Assembly (NCBI RefSeq): GCF_005889715.1
Contig: NZ_VCKW01000041.1
Location: 1-45,211, forward strand
Length of the DNA stretch: 45,211 bases
Reading direction: 5' to 3'
Origin: Actinomadura soli
GTDB lineage: Bacteria; Actinomycetota; Actinomycetes; Streptosporangiales; Streptosporangiaceae
Shown: in pieces, positions 24,423-31,371 of the stretch
Layout of the letters: every line of letters begins with the position of its first letter
How positions within the stretch are numbered: position 1 is the stretch's first letter
Notes under the pieces: generated by a model
Told to the model about the DNA's origin: nothing
The model's database searches: none
Seen by the model: the letters and a program-made list of their open reading frames with translations, nothing else
Made by a program: the position numbers and the translations under genes

Positions 24423-25641
24423 TCAGGCGGTGCCGTAGATGCCGGTGTGCCGGGCGACCCCGGCGGCGAGGGCGGCGCCGAGGGCGTAGGCGGGGGAGCG
24501 ATCGAGGGATTCGCGGGCGCGGTCGTAAACGCGGGTGGTGCGGGGGTCGGCGTGGCCGAGGAAGTCCTGCACGATGTGCAGCGGGTGCCCGCGGTCCAAC
24601 AGCAGCGTGGCGACCGAGTGGCGCAGGGAGTGCGGGGAGAGCTGGTCGGCTTGGTCGATCCCGGCGGCGGTGGCGAGGCGGCGCACGAGGCGGAACACGT
24701 AGGGCTGGTCGATCGGGCGGCCGGTGCGGGTGGCGAACAGCGGCGGATCGGTCTCGGGCTCGGCGGCGCGCTCCTGGTCGCGGGCGTCGCGGTCGGCGAG
24801 GTAGCGATCGAGCGCGTCGCCGGCGAACGGCGGCAGCACGAGCCGTTTCATGGTGCCGCCCTTGACGGGCAGATCGAGGGTGGCGTGCCCGCGGTCGCGG
24901 CCGAGGCCGCCGCGGGTGGTCCCGGTGACCGAGGAGACGCGGCAGCCGGTGGCGACCATCACCGCCAGCAGCGCGTAGGTGCGCGGCGACTCGCGAACGG
25001 CGGCGTAGGCCAGGAGCCGCTGCAGCTCGTCCTCCGACAGACCGCGGGTAGCCGAGGCCGCCGGCGGCCGCGGCCGCTCCATCCCCTCACCGAACGGGTT
25101 GCGCGCCGTGGCCCCGGGTCCGGGTGAGGTAGCCGTACCAGGACGAGGCGGCCGACAGCCGGCGGGCGCGGGTGGCGTCGGCGAGCCCGGCCGCGCGCAG
25201 CGCCGCGGCGTACAGGTCGGCCTCGGCCGGGGGCACGTCGACGGGATCCAGGTTCCGGGCGGCGGCGTAGGTCAGCCACCACGCCAGGTCGCGGGCGTAC
25301 CCGGCCTGCGTGCGCGGAGATGACCGCCGCTCCCCGGACAACCACGCCGCCGTCGCCTGCAGCGCGGCCTCGGGGAACCCGTGCGCGCGCATCAACTCGG
25401 CGAGCTCGCGCGGGGTGCGGGCCGGGGCCCGCCCGGTCAGCGGGACCGGCGCGGCCACCGCAAGCGCCCCCGCCTGACCGGCGGCGGAACGCGCAGCGCC
25501 GCCGGGAGCGTCCGGGCCGTCCGGGGGGTTCCCGAGGATTCTGGGATCGGCCGTTCGGGGGTCAGCGGCCGTCAGGACGCGCCCGGACAGAGGCACGGCG
25601 TCATCGGCGGGATCGTCGGCGGACGCGGCGAACGACATCAT
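24423..25641 (-). pseudogene. tyrosine recombinase (XerC-like) with one frameshift
   Basis: ATG 25641 starts a protein with a long N-terminal tail and a SAM-like DNA-binding domain (LMRAHGFPEAALQATAAWLS, RRSSPRTQAGYARDLAWWLT, RLSAASSWYGYLTRTRG). At the CCCC run 25112-25115 (plus strand) the frame shifts. Adding one base restores ATARNPFGEGMERPR and the catalytic domain from there: VATGCRVSSVTG (Arg), KGGTMKRLVLPP (Lys), HSLRHSVATLLLD (HxxR), DFLGHADPRTTRVYDRARES (His, Tyr). All catalytic residues are present. Its start overlaps the end of the membrane-protein gene upstream by ATGA once that gene's own frameshift is corrected, implying one operon. A second, broken copy lies at 27175-28930. Confidence 0.85.
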
Positions 25642-26536
25642 CCGGGACCTCCCTGGCCGGACGCGGTGGGCGGGCTGGTCGGCAGGTTGATGGTGATGGC
25701 GGACGGGGCGGCCGCGGTACCGGCCGCGGCGGCGCTGTCGGGGCGATGACGGTGCGCAGCAGGTCGGCCAGGATCGCGGCGCGCTGCTCCTCGTTCAGCT
25801 GCTGCACGCTGTTCAGCAGCCGTTCGGCGGCCAGGTAGCGGGAGAACTCCAGCGGCTGGTCGAAGTAGGAGCGCAGATGGCTGGCCGAGGTGTCCTGGGA
25901 GCGCACGAAGGTGCGGGAGATGAATCCGGCCAGCGCGGCGGCGACCGCGCCGAGCGCGCCGGTCACCGCGGCCGCGGCGGTGCTGTCGGCGGTAGCGGCC
26001 ATCGTGGCGAACACCGCCAGTAGCACGAACCCGATCACCATCGCGGCCTGGGCGTTGCGGAAGCTGGTGCGGGCCTGGCTGGTGGCGATCTGGTGGTAGT
26101 AGTCCAGCCGCTTCTGGGTGACCTCCCACAGCGCGGGCAGCGCCAGCTGGTCGGCTGCCGCCAGTTCGTGCTCGGCCTGTTGCAGGCTCTGGCGGGCCCG
26201 GTCGGCGGTGGCCCGGTCGGCGCGGCTGGCCAAAAGGATGCCGAAGGCGATCAGCCCGGCGAAGGCCACGACGCCCGCGGCGACGAGCGCTCCCTGCCAG
26301 GCAGGGAGATCGATCTCGGCGTCATCGCGGGGTTCGAGACCGCTGGCGCTGGGACTGATGATGGCGAAGAGAACGAAGGCGATGCCGACCAGGGAAACGC
26401 CGGCGAGGATGACGCGCAGTGCATCGAAGTCGAGCCGGGTGGGGCGGCGGGCAGGGTGATTGATGGAGGGTGCAGCGGCCCGGTGTTCACGCTGAGGCCT
26501 GCGGGGGTGCCCGGCCGGTGGGGGAGTGGTGGTCAC
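25638..26536 (-). CDS. TRADD-N-associated membrane domain protein
   Basis: A four-helix membrane protein. TM1 LRVILAGVSLVGIAFVLFAI and TM2 GALVAAGVVAFAGLIAFGIL lie at about 40-120. A soluble helix follows (RLDYYHQIATSQARTSFRNA), then TM3 MVIGFVLLAVFATMAATA and TM4 VTGALGAVAAALAGFISRTF. A C-terminal helix (LRSYFDQPLEFSRYLAAERL, LLNSVQQLNEEQRAAILADL) follows. The segment RLxYYHQIATxQAxxSFRNAQ is the signature of the TRADD-N-associated membrane domain found in bacterial conflict genes. At the GGGG run 25740-25743 (plus strand) one base seems missing. Corrected, the protein ends SAITINLPTSPPTASGQGG, then PG, with its TGA overlapping the integrase ATG. Function is unproven; membrane-disrupting effector or anchor is inference. 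Confidence 0.75.
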
Positions 26537-26717
26537 TGGCTACATGATAAACCGGCATTGTCATGTAGTCCGTGGGCCGGATTGGGGCGTCCAGGAGCAC
26601 TGGCGACCACCAGTCCGCTCCGCCCGGTACGGGGAGCGGTTCTCGTTCGCGCCCGGGCCGTGAACACCGACGCCCCGCGCGCTCCGAAGGGGAGAGTGCG
26701 GGGCGTCCGCGTGGGGT

Positions 26718-27131
26718 TTAGCGCTCGAAACGGTCGATGAACTCCTTCGCCAGTTTCCGCCAGCCCTCCAAGGGGACCTCGTCGCCGATCCTCTTGGCGG
26801 CGTAGGCGAGGTCCTCGGGGTTGTCCGGCGCCCAGTCGGGATCCCGGGTGGCGATCCGCAGCGCAGGGCCGTCGACCTTCCAGTACAGGACCCCGGCCGT
26901 GTGTTTGTCCTCGTCGGCCCGCGTCATCGCCACGATCCCGTCCGTGCCGTTGGCCAGGTCCCTAGCAACCTGCGGGAACTTGGACCGGTAGGGCCAGGAC
27001 TCCCACGCCCCCTCGAACGACAGATCGAGCGCGACCTTGTTGTGTGGGAGGGAGGCGCGCTTGTTCAGGATCAGACCGAGCGCCATCCCCCCGGAGACGG
27101 CGTTCCGCTGCCGTGCCGGTGTCAATGTCAT
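26718..27131 (-). CDS. hypothetical protein
   Basis: A 137-aa soluble protein from ATG 27131. It contains ALDLSFEGAWESWPYRSKFP, DLANGTDGIVAMTRADED and VLYWKVDGPALRIATRDPDW, and ends EGWRKLAKEFIDRFER. The mix of aromatic and charged residues and regular codon use indicate a real gene. I do not recognise a family. It stands alone between the membrane-protein gene and a broken integrase, and is probably cargo of the mobile element. Confidence 0.6.
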   Translation of the reverse strand: MTLTPARQRNAVSGGMALGLILNKRASLPHNKVALDLSFEGAWESWPYRSKFPQVARDLANGTDGIVAMTRADEDKHTAGVLYWKVDGPALRIATRDPDWAPDNPEDLAYAAKRIGDEVPLEGWRKLAKEFIDRFER

Positions 27132-27174
27132 CGGGAGAATGTAGCTGCCGGGGCTGGCGCTGAGTGCCTGTCGG

Positions 27175-27390
27175 TCAGGCCCATGGATGGTGGGGTGTGC
27201 GATCACCCGGGGCGCGGGCCCGGTCGTAGACGCGCGTCGTCCGAGGATCGGCGTGGCCGAGGAAGTCCTGCACGATGTGCAGCGGGTGCCCGCGATCCAG
27301 CAGCAGCGTGGCGATCGAGTGACGCAGTGAGTGCGGGGAGAGCTGGTCGGCGTGGTCGATCCCGGCCGCGGTGGCGACGCGGCGCACGAG
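27175..27390 (-). pseudogene. tyrosine recombinase, C-terminal fragment of the split copy
   Basis: The frame RRVATAAGIDHADQLSPHSL, RHSIATLLLDRGHPLHIVQD, FLGHADPRTTRVYDRARA is nearly identical to the integrase at 24423-25641, then diverges after RARA. It holds the HxxR, GH and Tyr residues. The matching upstream half of the gene lies at 28551-28930; the 1.14-kb Tn3-derived element between them split the gene. Confidence 0.85.
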
Positions 27391-27399
27391 CCCGGCCCT

Positions 27400-27435
27400 G
27401 GGGTACAGCGGTTATCGGTGAGAACGATCATGGTC
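27400..27435 (+). repeat. left terminal inverted repeat of the Tn3-derived element
   Basis: Starts GGGGTACAGCGG, then TATCGGTGAGAA, and ends GATCATGGTC. It matches the right end with two substitutions and lacks eight bases (AACATCGG after GGGG) that are present there. The shortened end may impair transposition. Confidence 0.8.
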
Positions 27436-27516
27436 GGTTGGCGCACTGATCCAGTCCGCCGCTGGGTTCGGCGAAATGCCGCCGGACCGGCCCTGTTGCT
27501 GGCTAAAGGTCTGGTC

Positions 27517-27696
27517 GTGCCGGTGGAGTTTCTGACTGACGAGCAGACCGAGGCATACGGGAAGTTCGCCGAGGAGCCGACGAGGCCGGGGCTGGAGCGG
27601 TTCTTCTTCCTGGACGATGTCGACCGGGACCGGAGGCGACCTGCGGCCCCTGCGTGCCCGAACGCGCCCGAGCTGGACGAGGACGAGTGTGACTGA
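27517..27696 (+). pseudogene. Tn3-family transposase (TnpA), N-terminal fragment
   Basis: GTG 27517 gives VPVEFLTDEQTEAYGKFAEE, PTRPGLERFFFLDDVDRDRR, the start of Tn3-family TnpA (DUF4158-type region; usual form LERFFFLDDxDRxLIxxRRGD). After DRDRR the frame leaves the family and stops at 27696. The other 900 residues, including the DDE core, are absent. The position just inside the left repeat is where tnpA starts in some Tn3 relatives. Confidence 0.8.
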
Positions 27697-27810
27697 GTGC
27701 TTCGGTTGGCGAGTGCACGTTTCACTCGGCGGTGGATACCAGTCCGACTGAACGGCAGAGTAAACCTCACTTCGAGATGAACTGTCACACCCGGGTGGCA
27801 AGCTCGCGCT

Positions 27811-28338
27811 ATGCCTCTTCACGTCGCGAGCCGCCGCCGCACCGCACTCCACCGAGACTTCCCCGACGCGTGGATCCTCGACGTGACATCCCGGGCCCCA
27901 CAGCCCTGGGTGCAACTCAGTCCCTTCTATCCGCACGGTGGCATCCCGGTGCCCGGCCATACTGACCGCACCGCACAGTCGGTCGAGGGGGTCTGGCAGG
28001 CCCTGAAGGTGTTCACCTCAGAGCAGGAGGATTTCACCAAGCTGGAGATAACAGCCATGAAAGGGATCAAACGAACGGTCCGCCGCCTCGGTCCGCCGCT
28101 CGGCCACCGGTTCGACGGTCGCCTGCTCGACTATGAGGAGGCCAGACGGTTGATTTATCTACCCACCTATCGCTGGATGCTCGATCACCGAGCCACCGAT
28201 CTCGTCGCCGAACTCCGTGAACTCAGCGCAGAGCGCACGGTTGTGCTGCTCGACTACACCACCAACGCAGACGTGGCTGACCTGTCAACGCCGCTTTCAC
28301 ACGCCGCACTCATCGCGCAACAAATCCAAGCGCCCTGA
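27811..28338 (+). CDS. DUF6939-like protein, passenger of the Tn3-derived element
   Basis: A 175-aa protein with a strongly conserved-looking core: WILDVTSRAPQPWVQLSPFY, PHGGIPVP, QSVEGVWQALKVF, MKGIKRTVRRLGPPLGHRF, ARRLIYLPTYRWMLDHRATD and TVVLLDYTTNADV. From memory this is the DUF6939 family, whose function is unknown; the label needs a profile check. There is no clear ribosome-binding site before ATG 27811, so it may be translated from a leaderless mRNA or from a later start. Strong hairpins follow at 28343 and 28371. It is the only intact gene of the element, so it may benefit the host or the element. Confidence 0.7.
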   Translation: MPLHVASRRRTALHRDFPDAWILDVTSRAPQPWVQLSPFYPHGGIPVPGHTDRTAQSVEGVWQALKVFTSEQEDFTKLEITAMKGIKRTVRRLGPPLGHRFDGRLLDYEEARRLIYLPTYRWMLDHRATDLVAELRELSAERTVVLLDYTTNADVADLSTPLSHAALIAQQIQAP

Positions 28339-28342
28339 TGGC

Positions 28343-28365
28343 CGTACGGCGCTCGACGCCGTACG
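28343..28365. repeat. 9-bp perfect hairpin after the DUF6939-like gene
   Basis: CGTACGGCG at 28343-28351 pairs with CGCCGTACG at 28357-28365, five-base loop, five bp after the stop codon. It may act with the larger hairpin just downstream to end transcription. Confidence 0.5.
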
Positions 28366-28370
28366 CCACC

Positions 28371-28420
28371 GCGCCCAGGGCCTGTCATCATTCGAGCGTT
28401 TGACGACAGGCCCTGGGCGC
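28371..28420. terminator. 16-bp perfect inverted repeat, probable terminator
   Basis: GCGCCCAGGGCCTGTC at 28371-28386 is perfectly complementary to GACAGGCCCTGGGCGC at 28405-28420. The 18-base loop ATCATTCGAGCGTTTGAC is lower in GC. There is no T-tract. It could instead be a recombination or resolution site inside the element. Confidence 0.5.
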
Positions 28421-28498
28421 GTCCAATGAACTGGGCGCGACCAGGGCGCCGCCGCGAGTACGAGAACCGCGTCAACGCCCTCCTAGTGGCTACGGACA

Positions 28499-28542
28499 GA
28501 CCATGATCATTCTCACCGATAGCCGCTGTACCGATGTTCCCC
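28499..28542 (-). repeat. right terminal inverted repeat of the Tn3-derived element
   Basis: Read on the minus strand it starts GGGGAACATCGGTACAGCGG and continues with TATCGGTGAGAA to GATCATGGTC. The GGGG start and roughly 38-base length are typical of Tn3-family ends. Confidence 0.8.
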
Positions 28543-28550
28543 AAGGCCGG

Positions 28551-28930
28551 AGCCGGAACACGTAGGGCTGGTCGATCGGGCGGCCGGTGCGGGTGGCGAA
28601 CAGCGGCGGATCGGTCTCGGGTTCGGTATCGGCGTCGACGTCGTCCCGCTCGTGCTCGGCGGCGTGCTCCTGGTCGCCGGCGAACGGCGGGAGCACGAGG
28701 CGCTTGGTGCCGCCGCCCTTGACGGGCAGGTCGAGGGTGGCGTGCCCGTGGTCGCGGCCGAGGCTGCCGCGGGTGGTCCCGGTGACGGAGGAGACGCGGC
28801 AGCCGGTGGCGACCATCACCGCCGGCAGCGCGTAGGTGCGCGGCGACTCGCGAACCGGCGGCGTAGGCCAGGACCCGCTGCAGCTCGTCCTCCGACAGGC
28901 CGCGGGTGCCCGAGGCCGCCGGCGGCCGCC
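28551..28930 (-). pseudogene. tyrosine recombinase, upstream fragment of the split copy
   Basis: The minus strand reads ASGTRGLSEDELQRVLAYAA, then, after a one-base change near 28855, VMVATGCRVSSVTGTTRGSL, HATLDLPVKGGGTKRLVLPP, DTEPETDPPLFATRTGRPID and QPYVFRL up to the element boundary at about 28551. It matches the copy at 24423-25641, with a changed block around ADTEPETD and an internal deletion of DALDRYLADRDARD. Together with 27175-27390 it once formed one gene. The N-terminal domain of this copy is missing. Confidence 0.85.
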
Positions 28931-28955
28931 GCCACTCGGGCGGGGCGAAGAAGAA

Positions 28956-28978
28956 CGGCCGCCTCCAAGAGGCGGCCG
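28956..28978 (-). terminator. intrinsic terminator of the second ECF operon
   Basis: On the minus strand a 10-bp perfect stem CGGCCGCCTC / GAGGCGGCCG with a three-base loop is followed by TTCTTCTT. It lies 30 bp after the stop of the 57-aa gene. This is the clearest Rho-independent terminator in the window. Confidence 0.8.
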
Positions 28979-29007
28979 GTTCTTTCGGCTGCGTGTATCG
29001 AGGCAGA

Positions 29008-29181
29008 TCAGCGCGTGGAGGCCTGTCCAGGCTCGGCCGCGTCGGTCTGCTGCTCGGCGGCCTGACGGTGGAGTTCAGCGAGACTCTGCTCGACGTCGAC
29101 CGCGGACTCCAGGGACGTCAGCGTGGAGGCCGCAGCACGCTGGAGCATCTGGTCGAGCGTGAAGTCGGCGTTGCTTTCCAT
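29008..29181 (-). CDS. 57-aa acidic partner of the second ECF sigma factor
   Basis: ATG 29181 begins one base after the sigma-factor stop codon, and GGGAGGAGGA inside the end of the sigma gene is its ribosome-binding site, so the two are coupled. The peptide reads MESNADFTLDQMLQRAAAST, LTSLESAVDVEQSLAELHRQ, then a glutamine-rich tail. It is acidic and mostly helical with no membrane segment. A strong terminator follows directly. A small acidic protein co-translated with an ECF factor could be a regulator of it. No family is recognised. Confidence 0.65.
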   Translation of the reverse strand: MESNADFTLDQMLQRAAASTLTSLESAVDVEQSLAELHRQAAEQQTDAAEPGQASTR

Positions 29182-29182
29182 C

Positions 29183-29725
29183 TCATTCCTCCTCCCGGGT
29201 CGTGTTGCGGTGGCGGGCGAGGTGGTTCTTCATCGACGCGCGGGCGTGCCGCAGGTGCGACCGGACGGTGGCGGCGTTCTGGTTGGTGGCCTTGGCGATC
29301 TGGCTCGGGGTGTAGCCGTCGATGGTCCAGGCCATGACCTCCCGCTGTTCGGGCGGGAGCATGCGGAGCATCTGCATGACGCTCTCGGCCTCGGCGGCGA
29401 AGCTGACGAAGGGGGAGCGGTGCTGCTCGGGAGTCCAGGCACGCTTGGCGGCGTCCTGGTCCCGCTTCGCCTTGCCGATGCGGCGCATGAAGATGGTCTT
29501 GGCCGCGGCGCGGGCGTAGGCCTGAGGCTCATCCACGCAACGCCACGTCTTCAGGACCGCCATCATGGCCTCCTGGGCGATCTCCTGGGCGTCCTCGGAG
29601 GAGGCTCCCAGGTGCATGAGGAAGCGGATCAGCGTGGTCAGGTCGCTGCGGTAGTAGTCGTCGAACGAGTCGGTCCGCTCGAACAGGGCGGTGAACTCGT
29701 TGAACTCGTCGGTCTGGTTGGACAC
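29183..29725 (-). CDS. ECF-type sigma-70 family sigma factor
   Basis: A 180-aa sigma factor. Region 2 is YYRSDLTTLIRFLMHLGASS, EDAQEIAQEAMMAVLKTWR and QAYARAAAKTIFMRRIGKAK; region 4 is LPPEQREVMAWTIDGYTPSQ and NQNAATVRSHLRHARASMKN. It resembles the first ECF factor (21226) in layout. GTG 29725 follows AGAAGGGA. An alternative is ATG 29787, which has a better ribosome-binding site (AAAGGAG, 8-base spacing) but opens another frame (MTRRIRRPRRLSWAQEKGRA) that runs to 29638. One added C in the CCCC run just before GTG 29725 would join that start to the sigma frame, so the real protein may begin with MTRRIRR. Confidence 0.85.
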   Translation of the reverse strand: MSNQTDEFNEFTALFERTDSFDDYYRSDLTTLIRFLMHLGASSEDAQEIAQEAMMAVLKTWRCVDEPQAYARAAAKTIFMRRIGKAKRDQDAAKRAWTPEQHRSPFVSFAAEAESVMQMLRMLPPEQREVMAWTIDGYTPSQIAKATNQNAATVRSHLRHARASMKNHLARHRNTTREEE

Positions 29726-29787
29726 GGGGCACGTCCCTTCTCTTGGGCCCATGACAAACGCCTGGGTCGCCTGATTCGCCTGGTCAT

Positions 29788-30021
29788 AGGCGCGACTCCT
29801 TTCGAGGTGGGGGTCTGGAACGGCCCCTTGGTGATCAATGTGATCACGCGGTTCCCTTGGGTGGAATCCTCGCCCATGGCAGGCGCTCGGCACTCCGGGA
29901 GACTGGTGCCGGGGCGTCGAGCGCCGCTGAGCGAGGGATTCGCGGCGTTAGTGTCAACGGGAGCGCCGATCGTGCAACCCGCCACCAAGATTTTTTTTCG
30001 GGGCAGTGCACGAGGGCGGGT
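29788..30021. other. upstream region of the second ECF operon
   Basis: On the minus strand this holds an A-tract followed by AATCTTGGTGGCGGGTT (about 29998-29978), a motif shared with 24205-24230, and a TTGACA at about 29955. A promoter for the sigma-factor operon is expected here. No gene is visible. Confidence 0.4.
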
Positions 30022-30222
30022 CTACCTGCGAAAACGAGCGAGGGCGACGAACCCGAACGCAGCCACGGTGGTGATCGCCGTGATGGTGACCGAGCCGGTG
30101 GTCGCGTACGCGGCGGGGATCCCGACCAGCGCCGTGTTCGCCACAGCCATCAGCCGCGACACCGCCGCGTCGTTGTCCGGCTGCGCTCCTTCATCCTCCG
30201 GGCGTGGGGTCTGCTCAAGCAC
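30022..30222 (-). CDS. 66-aa membrane protein
   Basis: GTG 30222 is preceded by GAGGAG (spacing 6). The protein has a charged start (LEQTPRPEDEGAQPDNDAA) and two hydrophobic stretches, LMAVANTALVGIPAAYATT and VTITAITTVAAFGFVALARF, ending RR. It is upstream of the second ECF operon on the same strand. No known family. Confidence 0.5.
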   Translation of the reverse strand: MLEQTPRPEDEGAQPDNDAAVSRLMAVANTALVGIPAAYATTGSVTITAITTVAAFGFVALARFRR

Positions 30223-30456
30223 GCCTTGCTCCTCGGGTCGATGACGTTGTCGAGGAAGTGCGCTTTGAGGGCAAAGGTGTGCAAACGGCGTTGCGTGAGG
30301 CGTCCACGCGCTCCGGCTCGCGGAGGTCTGGGGACGGTGCAGTCCCAGCGGCAAGGCGCTCAACCCGCTCGTTCTCGCGCCGCTGGCGACGGCCACCGCC
30401 GCGGCGGCCGCGCTCGCGGCCTACGTCACCCCTCGTTCAGCGACGCCCTTCCATGC
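30223..30456. other. 234 bp with a possible small-gene remnant
   Basis: A plus-strand frame ending at 30459 reads GKALNPLVLAPLATATAAAA and then ALAAYVTPRSATPF. This is hydrophobic, like the end of a small membrane protein, but has no supported start. It overlaps the 3' end of the truncated integrase. Nothing else is visible. Confidence 0.3.
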
Positions 30457-31221
30457 CTAGGTGCTCGCGTACGCGGCCGGCTGGTCCAGTTCGGCGGGGG
30501 CGTAGGGCACGTCGATGGCGCGGCCGACCCCTTCCTGGTCGGTCTTGGTGCGGCCGAGGGTGATCCGCAGGCCCGGTTCGAGGAGTTCCAGGTCGTCGAC
30601 CCGGATCCCGGCGAACTCCTCGCGGCGGACGCCGGCGAAGAAGCCGAGCAGCAGCAGGCACCGGTCGCGCAGCGCGATGAGGTAGGCGCGGCGGGCGGCG
30701 GCGCGGGCGGCAGGGTGCGGTGGCGGCGGGACCGGTCGGGTGCGGATCATCGCGATCAGCAGCGGGATCGAGACCGCGTCCTTGCCGGTGGCGTGGACGC
30801 CGTGGGTGCGGCGCAGGCCGCGGCGGACCCGGCGGATCCAGGGATGGTCGGTGGGGGTGGTCAGCCCGGCGTCGGTGTGGGCGTGCCGGATGGCGGCGAT
30901 GCGCTGGTCCACGGTGCTCATCGCGATCCCGGCCTGGCCGAGCTCGGCCAGGTACAGCGCGACGACCTCGACCGCAGCGGGCTGGTCGGGGACGCCGACC
31001 TCCAGGCCGAACCGTTCGCAGAACCCGGTGAACTCGGCCCAGCCGTGCGCGTACTTGGCGCTGGTGGCCGGGGCGTGCGCGGCGCTCAGGTAGGCGGCGA
31101 TGTCGGCGGCGAGCGCGGCCAGGTAGGCGGCGCTGCCGGAGTCGGCGGGCCGATGGCCGCGCAGATAGGACGCCACGTTGGGGACCGCGTCGTGCGCTAG
31201 GGGGATGAGCTGGCCGTGCAC
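30457..31221 (-). pseudogene. tyrosine recombinase truncated in its catalytic domain
   Basis: The 254-aa frame has a SAM-like N-terminal domain (SAAHAPATSAKYAHGWAEFT, GIAMSTVDQRIAAIRHAHTD) and the first part of the catalytic domain (YLIALRDRCLLLLGFFAGVR, REEFAGIRVDDLELLEPGLR, GRTKTDQEG with the Lys). It stops at AAYAST, before the HxxR, GH and Tyr boxes. Without these it cannot cut DNA. It is unrelated in detail to the 24423 integrase. Start uncertain. Confidence 0.85.
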
Positions 31222-31371
31222 GGTCGGCGACGGCTGGGGGCAGGGGTCTGCGTCATTCTTTGCGGGTCCTTCGGAATCTGCGGGTGCCGGGTGTGGTGTG
31301 ACCGCGTCCGGCGAGCGTGGGTCGATGCGTCGGGCACCTGGTCTGAGGCCGGATTGGACCTTCGCGGGGTG

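Larger units (their letters stand above)
27400..28542. mobile_element. Tn3-derived 1.14-kb element inserted in an integrase gene
   Basis: Near-identical inverted ends beginning with GGGG (27400-27435 and 28499-28542) enclose 1.14 kb. Inside are a Tn3-family TnpA N-terminal fragment and a complete DUF6939-like gene, but no full transposase or resolvase. This is the form of a non-autonomous Tn3-derived element carrying a passenger gene. It interrupts an integrase whose two halves resume on either side. The flanking bases (CCCGGCCCT left, AAGGCCGG right) are themselves roughly complementary and no clean 5-bp target duplication is seen, so the ends may have been altered. Movement would need a transposase supplied in trans. 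Confidence 0.75.

Noticed and set aside
25112..25743. Programmed ribosomal frameshifting in the membrane-protein/integrase operon.
   Set aside because: No slippery heptamer or downstream pseudoknot was seen, and the same type of one-base loss occurs in many unrelated genes here, so a sequence error or decay is simpler.
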